Assembly: GCA_026018925.1 (NCBI GenBank)
Contig: JAKSZU010000004.1
Location: 108,621,498-108,685,497 of the forward strand
Length of the DNA stretch: 64,000 nt
Direction of reading: 5' to 3'
DNA from: Tupaia tana
Taxonomy: Eukaryota > Chordata > Mammalia > Scandentia > Tupaiidae
Shown: positions 41,640 to 52,974 of the stretch, one piece after another
Position numbering within the stretch: the first letter of the stretch is position 1
Layout: each line of letters opens with the position of its first letter
The notes under the pieces: generated by a model
What the model was told of the DNA's origin: nothing
Seen by the model: the letters and a program-made list of their open reading frames with translations, nothing else
Databases searched by the model: none
Translations under genes and position numbers: made by a program

Positions 41640-42958
41640 CACAAGCCTTGAGCCACCACCGACCCTCCCTTGCCCTTGGCCGCCAGCAGCGCCTCACAAA
41701 CACCTATCCAGACATGCCTTCCCTTGGCTTCTCAGCTTCAGAAAAGGAGGTGAAGCCGGGGTACAGTCCGAGGGCTGGTAGGGCTCTTCCCCCACTAACA
41801 AGGTATGACAGAACCAGAAACAGAGTGGGGAGCAGCAGCCCTTCCCTGCCCGCCTTCCTCTGGCTGCCCCATGTGGTTTTCCTCTCTGGGTCTGAACCTC
41901 AGGGTGCAGCACCCCCTTCACTATTTGCCTCCTTCCTCCCCTCATGCTGAACACAGCACATGGAGCAGAAAAATCTGCTGTTTTATTCCCAGGCCCCAAG
42001 TCCCTAGTCACTGTTTGCCGACCTGAGCAAACTAATCACGCTTTTCCAGGAGCCGGTCAAAGGCCCTTTGTGCCAAGCCCTCCTCTCCTCCCCTTCCCCT
42101 GGAGCGAACTGTTACACGGACTCGAGGCAAACGCTCCCAGGGACTCAGCAAGCACTTGAGACAGCAGCAGGTGGTAGCATCTGTGCTTGGCTGCCTTCTA
42201 CCCTGTCCATCGCCGCCTCTCTCTCCTCTCTTAACTCCATCCTCCACTCCGAAACTTCCCCCAAGTTGGAGAAGGGAGGGTCGGAGCGAACTCAACAAAG
42301 AGAGCCCACCGTGCTGTCTCAGGAGTGGCTAGAGGGAGCGGAGGGAGGCTGGGCGCGAATCCGGAAATGGTCACAGTGACCGGGGAGAGAGACTGGGAAG
42401 GAAGAGGGGTCAGTCCTGTCTCTCGCCATTCTCCCACCAGCTCTCCCGTCCAGGTCCACACCAGATCAACCTCACCTTACTGCGCTGGCTCTCATCCCTC
42501 ACTGACCCAGAGCACTTCAAGGAGAAGAGGTGCATGCAGTCCGCCACCTGTGTGCCAGCTGTGTGCACAGCTGTCTGGGCACCACTGTGGACCCAGCTGC
42601 CGACTGCTCACCTCCCACAAGTTGTTTTCTCTAAGGCTCAGGCCAGCGGAGAAAGGATTTGTTCCAAAGTCCAGGTCGTAATTAAAACACAGCCTGTCTC
42701 TTCCTGTGATCTGGATGGCGTGCCCCATGGTCACTTCCCCCTCTGAATGCTAATGAGACCTCGCTGGGTTCAGAGCCTGGCAGACGGGCTGCGCCTGGAC
42801 GCTGGGCGAGGTTTCTGGAAATGCGCGGCTCCTCCCGGCGCACGTAACAACGCTCAACTTTCCTCACTTCCTACCCCGAGAGCTCTCTCAGGGACTCCTT
42901 ACCCCCCCTTTCTGTCATGTTCCTTCAACCTGAAGAATGGGAATAATAGTATCTACCC
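41640..42958. other. Unique GC-rich intron with a short MIR trace
   Basis: No exon was recognised. CCTGAAGAATGGGAATAATA (42932-42951) may be an antisense MIR fragment cut by the SINE that follows. Confidence 0.4.
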
Positions 42959-42959
42959 C

Positions 42960-43130
42960 AGGGCCGGCAGCTGGCATGGTGGTTAAGGGCGCTGGACTCC
43001 CACATGGCTGACCGCAGTTCAAGTCCCTGACCTAGAGGCTTGCTTTCTCACTTTTCCTCTCTCTCTCTCTCTCACTCTGTCCCGCTCTGGTCAAATTAAA
43101 AATAAATAAATAAATGATACATAAAGTTAA
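42960..43130 (+). repeat. tRNA-SINE, short form
   Basis: GGGCCGGCAGCTGGCATGG head, GTTCAAGTCCCTGACC B-box region, CT run and GGTCAAATTAAAAATAAATA tail. It is a clean example of the short form. Confidence 0.92.
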
Positions 43131-44530
43131 ATAAGATAATTCTTAAAAAAGCAAGCAGAATCTACCCCGTGGAAAACCATCCCGGCTGTGCCTGACCCAG
43201 AGACCAAGCACTCGCGACTGCCCTTCCTCCATGGGCGCCCTCTGTGGGGAACCTGAGGACGCTGTGCTAAGTGAGGCCGCCCTGTCCTCAGAGAGCTCAC
43301 ATTCCTGCAGCAGGCTCCAAAGGGCTGAAGGACCGCGTCGGGGGGTGGCTGGGGGTGCAGAGAGAGGAGCGGGCATGGCACAGAGGAAGGACCCGCCGGC
43401 TTAGCTAGCAGCCTGAGGATGTCTGGGCGGCTCTGCGCCTTCCCTCTCCCCTCCCACCCTTTCTCCGGCTCCCTTCGCCCTCGTTCCGCCTGGCAGGGAA
43501 GCCGAGGCAGACTGCAATCCTGCTCGGTGCCCTGCTCACATCCCACGTGTACAGCGCGGGCTGGAAGACAGCGCTGCACCTCCCAAGAGCGATGGTCGAG
43601 CCCATGGCTGCATCTCCTGCAGGCTCAGCTTGTGCAGGTGGAGAAGACCAGAAGGATGCTGACGTCCCCGGATTAGTGAGGACCACGGGAGACCGTGTGT
43701 GGGATACCTGGGATCTGGAAGAGACTGCACAGCTCTCGGTCATTTTCATTTGCCCTGCCTCTGTCTTTCAACCCTTGTAAATGCTTATCTTGTTGCCCCA
43801 AAGGTAGTTCTCAGTGCATAAAGGTTTCCTGGGCCCCATCATAAGAGGACACTTCTACCTCCTCCGCAGGGTCCTGCCACTGGCTCCTCCCAGCTTCGGC
43901 ATGGGCATGACCATCTCCGGAGTGTAGCCACCCAGGGAATGGCCTCCGGGACCCCTGCTCTGGTGTGGCCAGGCAGAGTGAGCTCCTGAGACCAGCCACG
44001 GTCTCTGCTCTCCCCACCCTGGGCCCACACCATCCAAATGATGGGGTATTTCTTACGACAACCGCCGGCAGCCCCACGCTGTGCTAGTGTGGGGGACAGG
44101 AAGGAGGGAAATGAGAAGGGACCTGATCCAGGGGAGACGCCGGACTTGAAGTGGGAAGGCCTGGCTCAGAGGTTCTGCTTTGAGCACCCGGCTCTCTGGT
44201 CTGCGTATCGTGCGTCTCTTAGTGAAGTCAGCGCCTGCCAAGGACCTGGAGCCTGGGCAGGGAGCAGTCTCTCTTCCCTCTGTCCCCTCACTCCACACCT
44301 TCTGACCGGAGGAGCCACTCTGCCTGCACTTACACCCGAGTTTCCAGGAAGCGTTTCACATGACCCTGCCTTGCTCTGGGAACCCTTTAAACAGTTCTTT
44401 TCTAGATCTGTATCATTCAAATCAATATGAGTATAAAACAGCTGAGACCAAAAGGGAAGGGTCATATGGGGACCCATACACCCCAGCTGAGGCTGATTAT
44501 CTATCCTCCTGTCTTCCTATGTATTTATTG
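43131..44530. other. Unique GC-rich intron
   Basis: No repeat or exon was recognised. The frame of 150 aa at 43127-43579 (minus) lacks recognisable features. Confidence 0.4.
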
Positions 44531-44586
44531 ATGCATTTTTGCATAGAAAAACATAAAAATATGTGATGACTTTTCAGACAACTCGA
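44531..44586. mobile_element. Mariner-derived MITE, copy 5 (one arm)
   Basis: GCATTTTTGCATAGAAAAAC followed by GTGATGACTTTTCAGACAAC. Only the right-hand arm and loop remain. Confidence 0.7.
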
Positions 44587-44989
44587 GATCTGTGATACAG
44601 AAAAGACATTGTTGAGTTTATTTTGTGCCTAAGGAATGTTTGAAATCCACTAGGCTAGAAAACTGCTGAATTCACTCCCATTTTTACATTTTGTGCTTTT
44701 ATTTCAGGGCTCTAACGCTTCTTCCATAGCTAATGAGGGAGAACGTTTCCAAAGCAAATATGAAGGCTTCACACCTGACGGGTACTCTGGGCTAAGTCTA
44801 AGAAGATGACCCGGGAGATGCCGAATCTCAGGACGCCACAGCACACGCCAGACTGCAGGAACGCGACCGTGAGATGACGACGGGCCAGGACACCACGTGG
44901 ACGTCGGGACCAAGTGGCTGTTGTGTGAGCTTAGGAAAGTCACCCTGAGATCCTCAGTGTTTGGGATTTTTGTTTGTTCATTTGTTTGT

Positions 44990-45218
44990 TTTTAGAGAGA
45001 GATTTTTGCTACAGGGAGCGTGTGCTTGCCAGAGAGACAGAGACAGAAAAGAGAGAAATCACTCCCCCAGGGAGATGGCCACACCACAATCCCTTTCCTT
45101 CCATTCTCCTCCTGGGATTTTAGGCACACATGTACACGCACCTGGAGTGAGTTTCAAGCCTCCTGGTCTGGGACTCAAACCACAGTCGGCCATGTGGGAG
45201 TCCAGCACCTTTCTTTCT

Positions 45219-45256
<38 letters not shown>

Positions 45257-45960
45257 ATAGGGCGCAGACAGAGACAGAGAGACAGAAAGCGAGAAATCAC
45301 CCCCCCAGGGGGGATGGCCACGCCGCAATCCCTTCTCCTCCATTCTCCTCTGGAGATCTTGGGCAGGCAGGCACACGTGCCCAGCGTGAGTTTTAAGCCA
45401 CCAGGTCCGGGACGCAAATCGCGGTCGACTACTACGTGGGAGTCCAGTGACATAGCCATTACGCTAACTGCTGGTCCCAACACCTTTCTATTTTTTAGAG
45501 AGATTTTTGCTATAGGGTGCATGTGCTCACCAGAGAGACAGATAAAGACAGAGAGACAGAAAATGAGAAATCAATCCCTAAGTGGGATGGCCACACCGCA
45601 ATTCCTTCTCTTCCATTCTCCTCCTGGAATTTTGGGCACACACACACACACACACGTGAGTCCCAGAGTGAGTTTTAAGCTTTCGGTTCTGGGACTCAAA
45701 CCGCAGTCAGCCATGTGGAGTCCAATGCCTTCCCTTTTTTTGGAGATTTTTGCTACAGGGCGCAGAAGAAACAGAAAGCGAAAAATCATTCCCCGGGGGG
45801 ATGGCCATACCACAATCCCTTCTCCTCCATTCTCCTCTCGGGACCTTAGGCTGCACGCACATGCGCCCAGCTGAGTTTTAAGCCACCAGGTCTGGGACTC
45901 TAACCATGGTTGACTACGTAGGAGTCCAGCAATGTAACCGTTATGCCACCTGCTGGCCTC
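44990..45960 (-). repeat. Head-to-tail array of four tRNA-SINEs
   Basis: Four antisense copies follow each other: about 44990-45211, 45216-45479, 45493-45735 and 45736-45960. The first and third stop at the same internal point (GAGTCCAGCACCTT and GAGTCCAATGCCTT), missing about 29 bp of head, and run into the T-rich tail of the next. The second is a separate young insertion flanked by CACCTTTCT on both sides. Only the last has the complete ...CCACCTGCTGGCCTC head. Confidence 0.88.
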
Positions 45961-46159
45961 AGGATCCTCATTATAATACATTTCAGTCCTCCGAATTGTA
46001 TTCAAAGGGAAGCAGCTTGAGGAGGACAAGAGAAAGGTCATTACCCTTCACCACATACACTCCGAGAGCTGTGCTAGCGCTTCCACCGCTCACCTCCCTC
46101 GGCTTGTGGAGTAGGAAGAACTATTTCACAAACTCAGAGCTCTCACCACCTTTCAGCTC

Positions 46160-46361
46160 AGCTTGGCCCATGATGCTGTCTCTCCACGAGACAGAGATCC
46201 TCTCGGGCCAGCCACCGGGGTCCAGAAGTAACACCATGCTCCACAATGCTGAGGCCACGTGGGGAGATCCCAGCTGTGTCCCAGCGTGTCCCTGTGTATG
46301 TGGGTGTGCACACACTCCCACGGTCCTGGCTGGCTGAGGCCAGGGGATCATGGTGGGAAGA

Positions 46362-46402
<41 letters not shown>

Positions 46403-46440
46403 ATCTCTCTGTCTTTCATGAATAAATGAAAAAATTAATT
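46160..46440 (+). repeat. Third tRNA-SINE family, diverged
   Basis: A middle with AATGCTGAGGCCACGTGG, a TC microsatellite (46364-46403) and a TTCATGAATAAATG tail resemble the copies at 4461 and 50636. The head is poorly preserved. Confidence 0.45.
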
Positions 46441-46974
46441 TTTTTTTTTTTTTATAAAAAGAGAGACACCCTTGAATGGCTGGCTCCCAGGTCCCTTTTC
46501 TCACCTCTGTGACTACCTTCACGTGAGAAGCAAGTGGGAAGATCGAGCAGCTAAAATGTGGCCTCTCCTCACGGCCCACAGCCCTACGGCAGACCGAGGC
46601 TGCTGCCCACATGTAGGTAGGAGAAAGGCAGAGTTAAAAACACGTCGGTCCCTTTAGTTTCCTCAGCTCGTGGTCCCCAAAGCACCTGAAGGGATCCCTG
46701 AAAGCAGCCTGTACTCCAGGGATCTGGGTTAAGAGCAGCACTGCATGGGAACCCTCTGCAACCTAGGCCAGCTCACCAACTCCGGAAAGACGGAGCAAGG
46801 CCGTTCTCGGTGCAGCACCACCCGCGGAGTAACACCACGGGGCGCTGTTTTCCGGGAATACGCAGAAACGTAAGCGGCAGGGACAGGGTTGGACTCAGAA
46901 AGACCCAAAGAAATCCACCCAGAGAGAGACCGAATTGTGGAAATAAACAACCTCCGTGGAAATAGTAGAATCAG
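46441..46974. other. Unique intron sequence
   Basis: It begins with a T-run; nothing else was recognised. Confidence 0.35.
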
Positions 46975-47300
46975 ATAAACTTAGGTCCAAGGCTTCTTAG
47001 TTACGTGACCTTGGTCAGGCCACAGCAGCCTTGGTGTACTAGCCATAAGATCGAAATAACGAAAGGACCTACTTCAGAGTGCCAGTGACAGTAACTGAGT
47101 TAATGCATTAAGATTGCTTGACACTGGGGGCCAGCAGGTGGTGTGGTTGTTAAGGTGCTTCCAGCATAGCTGACCATGGTTCAAGTCCCAGATCTGGTGG
47201 CTTGAAAATCACAATGAATAAATAGATAAATAAATAAATATATGTTTACAAAAAGGTTGCTCAGCACAGTGTTTGATGCATGGTAAACCCTCAATAAAAT
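46975..47300 (-). repeat. MIR-like ancient SINE split by a tRNA-SINE
   Basis: TTACGTGACCTTGGTCAGGC, AAGATCGAAATAACGAAAGG and, after the SINE, GCTCAGCACAGTGTTTGATG with GGTAAACCCTCAATAAAATG: antisense MIR in order. Confidence 0.65.
47127..47245 (+). repeat. Truncated tRNA-SINE
   Basis: GGGGGCCAGCAGGTGGTGTG head and intact B box (GGTTCAAGTCCC), but the element jumps from GGCTTGAAAATCACAATG straight to an AATA tail, losing its 3' half. Confidence 0.85.
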
Positions 47301-47639
47301 GGTAACAATGACGATGATGATGGCAGCAGAGAGTAAGAGCTGAGTCGGAAACACGAGAAAGTAACCAGTTTTGCGCGCCTGCTTGTTTTAATGATAGATC
47401 GATGTCAGAGGCTGGGAGATGAGGATCAGAGAAAGAAGCAAGGGAAAAGGAGGGCTGGGGCAAGGCCGAGAGCGATGCAAGAATGCCCGAAGTTAGATTT
47501 TCGCAGTGCTGGCGGTGGGCTTCTAGGCCAGGACAGGATAAAGGAGCCAAGAACACCCACCAGGTCTGAGCTGTGAGCAGTTCGGTTTACCATGTGCATG
47601 CAGGCTGTCTGCACAGGGTTCATCCAGATTTACCCAGCT

Positions 47640-48120
47640 GTGATGGTTAAAGGTAGGTGTCAGTTTGACAAGGTTCACAGATGCCCAGACAGCTGGAAAA
47701 GCAATATTTCTGAGCGCATCCGTGAGAACATTTCCAGAAGACCCCGACGTCTGAATCGGTGGACTGCGTAAGGAAGGTCTGCCCTCACTCAGTGTGGACA
47801 GGCTCCCTTCTATTGGTTGAGGGCCCAGATTGACCGACAAGTTGGAGGAAAGACACATTTGTTCTCTTCTGGAGCTGGAGCACCCCCCTCCTCCTGCTGC
47901 TGGGCATCAGAACTTCGGACTCTCAGGCCTTTGGTCTTGGACTAAGAGCTACACCGTGAGCGTTCCGGGCTCCAGCTGGCAGACCGCACATCACAGGAAT
48001 TCTCAGGCCCCTTGGTTATGAGTCGGCTCCCATAACAAAGCCCCTCTCATATACCTGTGCCTAGCCTGTGGATATCTGCCTGCTGGTTCTGCTTCTCTGG
48101 AGAACTCAATACACTCAACA
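47640..48120 (+). repeat. MLT2-like ERVL solo LTR
   Basis: Starts TGTGATGGTTAAAGG and ends GCTTCTCTGGAGAACTCAAT ... CAACA. Internal words (GTCAGTTTGACAAGG, GATGCCCAGACAGCTGG, GTCTGAATCGGTGGACTGCG) match MLT2/ERVL LTR consensus as remembered. It is noncoding, with no flanking viral genes seen. Confidence 0.7.
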
Positions 48121-49469
48121 CTTCAAAAACCAAGTAAAGACCAAGAGGTGAAGGAGGCTTAATTTTCTTTGCAAATTCTCATGGTTTCCCTAATCTCCCC
48201 CTCCTCCACCCCTCTTCCACTAAACACCAGACACTAGCTGCCCCGCCATCCCTCTGTCTGCTTCCAGGCTGATGACAGAGCTCCCCACAAACAGGAATAC
48301 TGCAGAGCACTGCAACCACGTGCGACACCAGAGCCACCCAAGATGAGGGCTTCAAGACCTAGGAGGCCGGAGGAAGACTATAAAAGGACTCCCATTATGG
48401 AATGAGACAGTTCCTGAACTAGAGGTATGTTTGGAAAGACCAAGCTCTTCAGTAACCTTGACCCAAAGTCCTCAGACCTTAAACAGAGCTTCTCAAGGCC
48501 TCCATAGATCGACAAGCAAGAAGGACAGAAGATGAAATAAACATGTAAAAACCTCTCATTGTAATTCGAGCCCAGTGCCAAGTACTAATTTTGCCCCAGA
48601 GTAAGTCATCAGAGCCACCGTCAACTTTCTATAGGAGACAGCCTCAATAGATCATGCACCCTTGCCACAGGTACCACCGAAACACGTTTTGATCCGGAAA
48701 GTGAAACCTTTGGTTTAGGAAGTAGAAGACAGGGTCGTGGGCAGCCCTTCAACACCAAGCCCCCAATCTGTGTATCACTCAGCTTCCACCCTGTCCACCA
48801 GGGGGCAGCATAGCAGCATTCATCAAGTGCCATGTTGACTTGGTAACAGGTCATCCAGGCGGAGACAAGGATTGGCCATAAGCCAAAACTGTCTGCCGGA
48901 AAATCTGCTGCTGGGAGTCTGGGAGACCATGTGGCTCAACTGAGGGAGAGATGGTGAGAGAAGAGTATTCAAAAGTGTTGGGAACCAAAAGCATGGCTTG
49001 TGGCCTTAGAAGTAGTGACACAAGCAACCTTGTCAGCTGGCTCAAGGTCTCTGTCCTTGAGGCTGAGCCAACAGCACCACAATAAGCCACTGAGCACGTG
49101 GCCCTGGGGCGGTGGGAAAGTCTGCAGGGACAATAGAAGTGGCAGGATCTTCTATAGGAGACGGTCTCAAGACGCTGCAGTGGTGAGAAAATGGAAAACA
49201 ATGAGTGGCTGGCAGAGCCAGTCAAGTCTCCGTCTCCCCCTGGTTCCTGGGGCGCTCGCTGCGAGGAGGGACATACAATGGGACGAGAGGGACAGAAAGG
49301 CTGAGTGTGATGTCTGCGCCTCTCTGGCCCCACCAAGAAAGGCAGGTCTGCACCTCTGACGAACGCCGCCAGCGAGGCGAGGTTTTACCTGGAAATGGAG
49401 GCTAAGCTCTTACCTGCTCTCACAGAACTGCTCCAGCGTCAGCGAGGTAGCAGGAGCACCACTTCTAAG
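48121..49469. other. Unique intron containing a CTCF-like site
   Basis: No repeat was recognised. It carries the perfect CTCF core at 48795-48808. The 161-aa minus frame at 48851-49336 has no recognisable domain. Confidence 0.45.
48795..48808 (+). promoter_or_regulatory. Perfect match to the CTCF core motif
   Basis: CCACCAGGGGGCAG matches all 14 positions of the CTCF core CCASYAGRKGGCRS. It lies in apparently unique intron about 11 kb upstream (transcript sense) of the LIM2 exon, not in a SINE. Occupancy depends on cell type and methylation and cannot be read from sequence. Confidence 0.6.
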
Positions 49470-49650
49470 TCTGATACAATCCAGATTCAAATCCCAGGTC
49501 TACACAGGCTCTCCTGGAGCATCGCCTACTTTTTTTCTATAAAGTGAGCTCCTACCTATCTTATGAGACATTCTGGAGATTAAGCAAGATAATCTATCTG
49601 AAGTATCTGAAACATACTAACGGCTCTTAATAAGTAGTGGTTTTTAACTC
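49470..49650 (-). repeat. MIR-like ancient SINE
   Basis: CCAGATTCAAATCCCAGGTC, CTATAAAGTGAGCTCCTACC and GAGATTAAGCAAGATAATC in antisense MIR order. Confidence 0.6.
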
Positions 49651-50342
49651 CCTTTATGGAAATCAATTTAACCTATCTGCTCATGCAAATATTTGTATAA
49701 GATAAATGATGTCAAGACAGCCCACTGAGCCAAAAAACAAAACCTCTGATGTACCTCAAGGCTCTGTTCTTCATTATTATAACAAATTAAACTGTAGTTG
49801 AGCAAGCCTTTCCTAGGTTATTGGAGAAGAGACTAACAAACAAACATGAGAGGCCAAACTCTTGAGAAGAACAGTGCGTTTGGTTCAGGCAACTAAGACC
49901 AGGGCTCCCCTGCCCCGAAGTAAATATTGACACCAGCACCCAGTGTTGACTGACACCCACCTCCACTGCCCGGCACCCAGCATATGTTCAGGAAGTCGGC
50001 TCAGCCACGCTAGCCACCAGAGCCTACAGTTGCTATTTGGTTAATGCTGACATTGTCTGGCAAATATTTGGAACAGACCCTTCATATCATGTTAGTTCTC
50101 GGATGGCTGCCTCCTACAGAGGCTGCCGACCCCCGCGTGGATCCGCACTGCAACACCCACGTCCTCACCTTGTTGCCCCAGTTCTCAGAGCCCAGGAGAG
50201 GCCTGTCACCCACTGTACGGATGGAGAGAAACCAAGGCCCAAGAAGAAACAGTGCCACCCCCACTACAGAGACAGCTGACATTGCTGAAAGGGCCAGCTA
50301 GAGCCTGAAGGTCAGTCAATGATCAAAAAAAGGAAAGGCTGA
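49651..50342. other. Unique intron sequence
   Basis: Nothing recognised. Confidence 0.35.
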
Positions 50343-50632
50343 GGGACCAGCAGTTAGCATAATGGCTATGTCACTGGACTCCCATGTAGTCAACCGCAGT
50401 TTGAGTCCTGGACCCGGTGGCTTAAACTCACGCCAGGCACGTGTGTGTGCGTGCCCGAGATCCCGAGAGGAGAATGGAGGAGAAGGGATTGCGGCGTGGC
50501 CATCCCCCTGGAGGTGATTTCTCACTTTCTGTCTCTCTGTCTCTCTCTGTCTTTCTGGTGAGCGCACGCGCCCTATAGCAGAAAAAAAAAAAAAAAAAGC
50601 AAAACACCTCTCAAAAAAGAAAGAAGAGAAAG
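50343..50632 (+). repeat. tRNA-SINE, long form, with duplicated tail
   Basis: GGGACCAGCAGTTAGCATAA head and CACGCGCCCTATAGCAGAAA end. After an A-run, GCAAAACACCTCTC repeats the terminal motif before a second A-rich tail. Confidence 0.9.
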
Positions 50633-50635
50633 AAG

Positions 50636-50852
50636 GGCTGGGTAGTGACCCTGTGGTAAAGCACAAGGCTCAGTGAGGCCGACCCGTGGGAGGTTCTCTG
50701 GGTGTGCTGGCACGTGCTTGCCCACGACCCAGGGCTTACAGAGGACTGGAAGGGCTTGGACTAAGGTATCAAAACCCTGCTGGGGAAGCGGGGTGTCTCT
50801 GTCTCTGTCTCTCGGACTCATGAAAGAAATAAAATAAACTTTTAACAAATAA
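50636..50852 (+). repeat. Third tRNA-SINE family
   Basis: GGCTGGGTAGTGACCCTGTG head, CTGTCTCTGTCTCTCGGACT, TCATGAAAGAAATAAAATAA tail. It lies directly after the long-form SINE. Confidence 0.7.
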
Positions 50853-50860
50853 GAAAAGGG

Positions 50861-51104
50861 GGGCCAGCCGGTGATGTAGTGATTGAGATGCTGGATTTCC
50901 CCCTGGTCAACCACAGTTCAAGTCTGGGACCCAGCAGCTTGAAATTCATTCCAGGCACATGCATGTGCGTGCCCAAATGCCTGAGAGGAGAGTGAAAGAG
51001 TAGGGATTGTGGCATGGCTATCCCAGCGGGGGGTGAGTTCTCACTTTCCCTCTCTCTGTCTCTCTCCAGCGAGTGCACTCACCGTAGGGCAAACATGTTT
51101 TTAA
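50861..51104 (+). repeat. tRNA-SINE, long form
   Basis: GGCCAGCCGGTGATGTAGTG head, GTTCAAGTCTGGGACC B-box region, and a 3' end reading CACTCACCGTAGGGCAAAC. Confidence 0.87.
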
Positions 51105-51702
51105 AAACTAAGAAAAGGAAACAGAAGTGGTGAAAACCTACACCTAGAGGTGGAAATGTGACCCTCCGGGCTCTTCGGTAGTGCCCTGACTGGCTAAGCG
51201 GGGTAGATGCCGCCTGCTACGCTGAGTGATCACAGTGTGTGGACGGCGAGTCTCTCCTACCCGGAAGCTCTTTCCTGTCCCCCCTCTTCTTTTTTGCTGA
51301 AACCTGGAAGCTGTCTATGCAGCGAGGCCTCGAGCAACACACTGCGGTGGAAGTGCGGACTCCAAAACCTCAAGCCAAGGTGGCACACCTTTTGTTACAG
51401 ACTTTCCACACTGTCACACAGACACGCGAAAATGGCGGGAAACATAAAGCAGACGTGTGGAGAGTAGATGCTTTCCTTTTACAGAGCTCAATATTTGCTT
51501 TCCTTTGAAAATATCAGCTTTCCTTTCCCTTCACCCTCATTAGCCTCCTGAGACATGCTTAGGCGCACCCAGCACACAGCCGAGCAGGGGACGAGGTGTT
51601 TTTAGCGCAGATTCCTATTGTTCTGCAAGTTTGGGCTCGGCTGGGTGGCACCTGGCCAACACGACGTATACGCTTACAAAGAATGCGTTTCCTGGGTCCT
51701 GC

Positions 51703-51743
<41 letters not shown>

Positions 51744-51885
51744 CAATAACAGGAAGGACAACGGCATTATTGATGAGAAAGATACCCAGGCCCCAGCAGG
51801 GGGCAACACTGAGCAAGCATGAGTCTCTATCCCCTTTTAGTTCTTGTCACCACTGTGCTAGGACACTGCCACAAGGTCATGGAAA
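51105..51885. other. Unique intron with TG/CG tract
   Basis: Contains an alternating (TG)n(CG)n run at 51705-51743, a sequence class able to form Z-DNA, and the CTCF-like site at 51793. Confidence 0.6.
51793..51806 (+). promoter_or_regulatory. Near-perfect CTCF core motif
   Basis: CCAGCAGGGGGCAA fits 13 of 14 positions of the CTCF core, with A instead of G/C at the end. It lies just 3' of a TG/CG dinucleotide tract in unique sequence, in the same orientation as the site at 48795. Confidence 0.45.
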
Positions 51886-51990
51886 ATGGAATTGAAGTGC
51901 AAGTTCACTTTGCTGCAAAGAAATGTCGAGACCCACGTGCGTGTTCTTCGTAATACGCAGTTACCACGAATTTTGAGGAGCCCTCATGGG
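51886..51990 (+). repeat. Unassigned ancient repeat, SINE-free copy
   Basis: GGAATTGAAGTGCAAGTTCA ... CGTAATACGCAGTTACCACG ... AATTTTGAGGAGCCCTC. The same family hosts SINEs at 9715 and 14046; this copy shows the empty site. Confidence 0.5.
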
Positions 51991-52970
51991 CCTAGGGAAG
52001 AGTCGGGGCAGAAAGCGCCTCACAGCAGCAGCCGGTTGTAGGAATCGGATGGATGCAGCCCCACGCCGGCCGTAGAACACAGTAATACGCAATCTTCCCC
52101 ACACGGAGCTTCTGTTCCCAAGGCTTGCTCGGGAGACGAGAACAGAGAAACGGCCGCTGCGGATCCAAGTGGCAGTCTTCCACCAGGGCACAGGCGCCAC
52201 AGGGAGCCGGAGGGCCTGGCCCCGCTGCGTGCGGGCGGGACTAGCTCTGGATGATCGGAATTTCCAGAATGCCTTCCGTTCACGGATCTCACGGCATGTG
52301 TGATCTTAGATAACATCTCAGCGCTCCACCAGTGAGAAGGGGTCAGATTCCATGATCTGAGTCCATCGTCCTCACCGCGGCGGGGCAGCATCTGCGCATG
52401 CGCTCCCAAGCCCGCCGTGGGGGACCGGTGCACAGGAGCCCAGGTGGTGCAGCCTGCCTTCGCTCAGGCTCCGGCGCCTTGAGAGCTCCGTAAAGGGTTC
52501 GGTGCAGCCAGGCGGTCGTGCAGTGGCGATGCAGCTGGACCCGCGTGGGAGAGGCCTCGGTCTGTGGCCCGAGACCTCTCTGAGCACGCCATGGCTGGCA
52601 CTGGCTTCCCGGAGCTCACCGCTCCAGCCCCGCTTGTCTTCCTCTTGTCTCACCGGCCCTGCCCGCTTGGTCTCCTTTTCCAGTTCCTCTTCGTCTCCCT
52701 GGCCTCGCTGTCCATCTGCACCCACTTCCCTGGTCATCGCAGCCAGTGTCGGGACTCTCTGTATCACGTCCGTGTTAGATGACGTTGACACTGCTCCCCA
52801 GTCCCTGTCCCACCCTGAACTGATATACCAAATTAACTACTCTTCCAGTCAAAACACTAAACTTAACGAAACCGAAGGAGAATTCTGATCTTTTCCCACC
52901 ATCATCACCTGGCTCAGATCGGCTCCAACCACAGCCTCCCTTTTTCTGCTGACGGCCGGCACCCACACCT
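51991..52970. other. GC-rich unique intron
   Basis: CpG is moderately raised near 52370-52560 (CACCGCGGCGGGGC; NRF1-like TGCGCATGCGC at 52393-52403). Overlapping frames of 128-139 aa have no recognisable domain. Confidence 0.4.
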
Positions 52971-52974
52971 GTTC

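Noticed and set aside
41210..41950. 246-aa open frame with a repeated QRPACGTGRAPR-like motif
   Set aside because: It is the minisatellite read through; the opposite strand is open too (200 and 177 aa). One 35-bp unit shifts frame, and there is no gene context.
45020..45874. 284-aa open frame
   Set aside because: It reads through four antisense SINE copies; the repeated motifs are the SINE consensus translated.
50861..51104. Tandem duplication with the SINE at 50343
   Set aside because: Neighbouring SINEs of different divergence and family (50343, 50636, 50861) indicate separate insertions and no duplicated flank.
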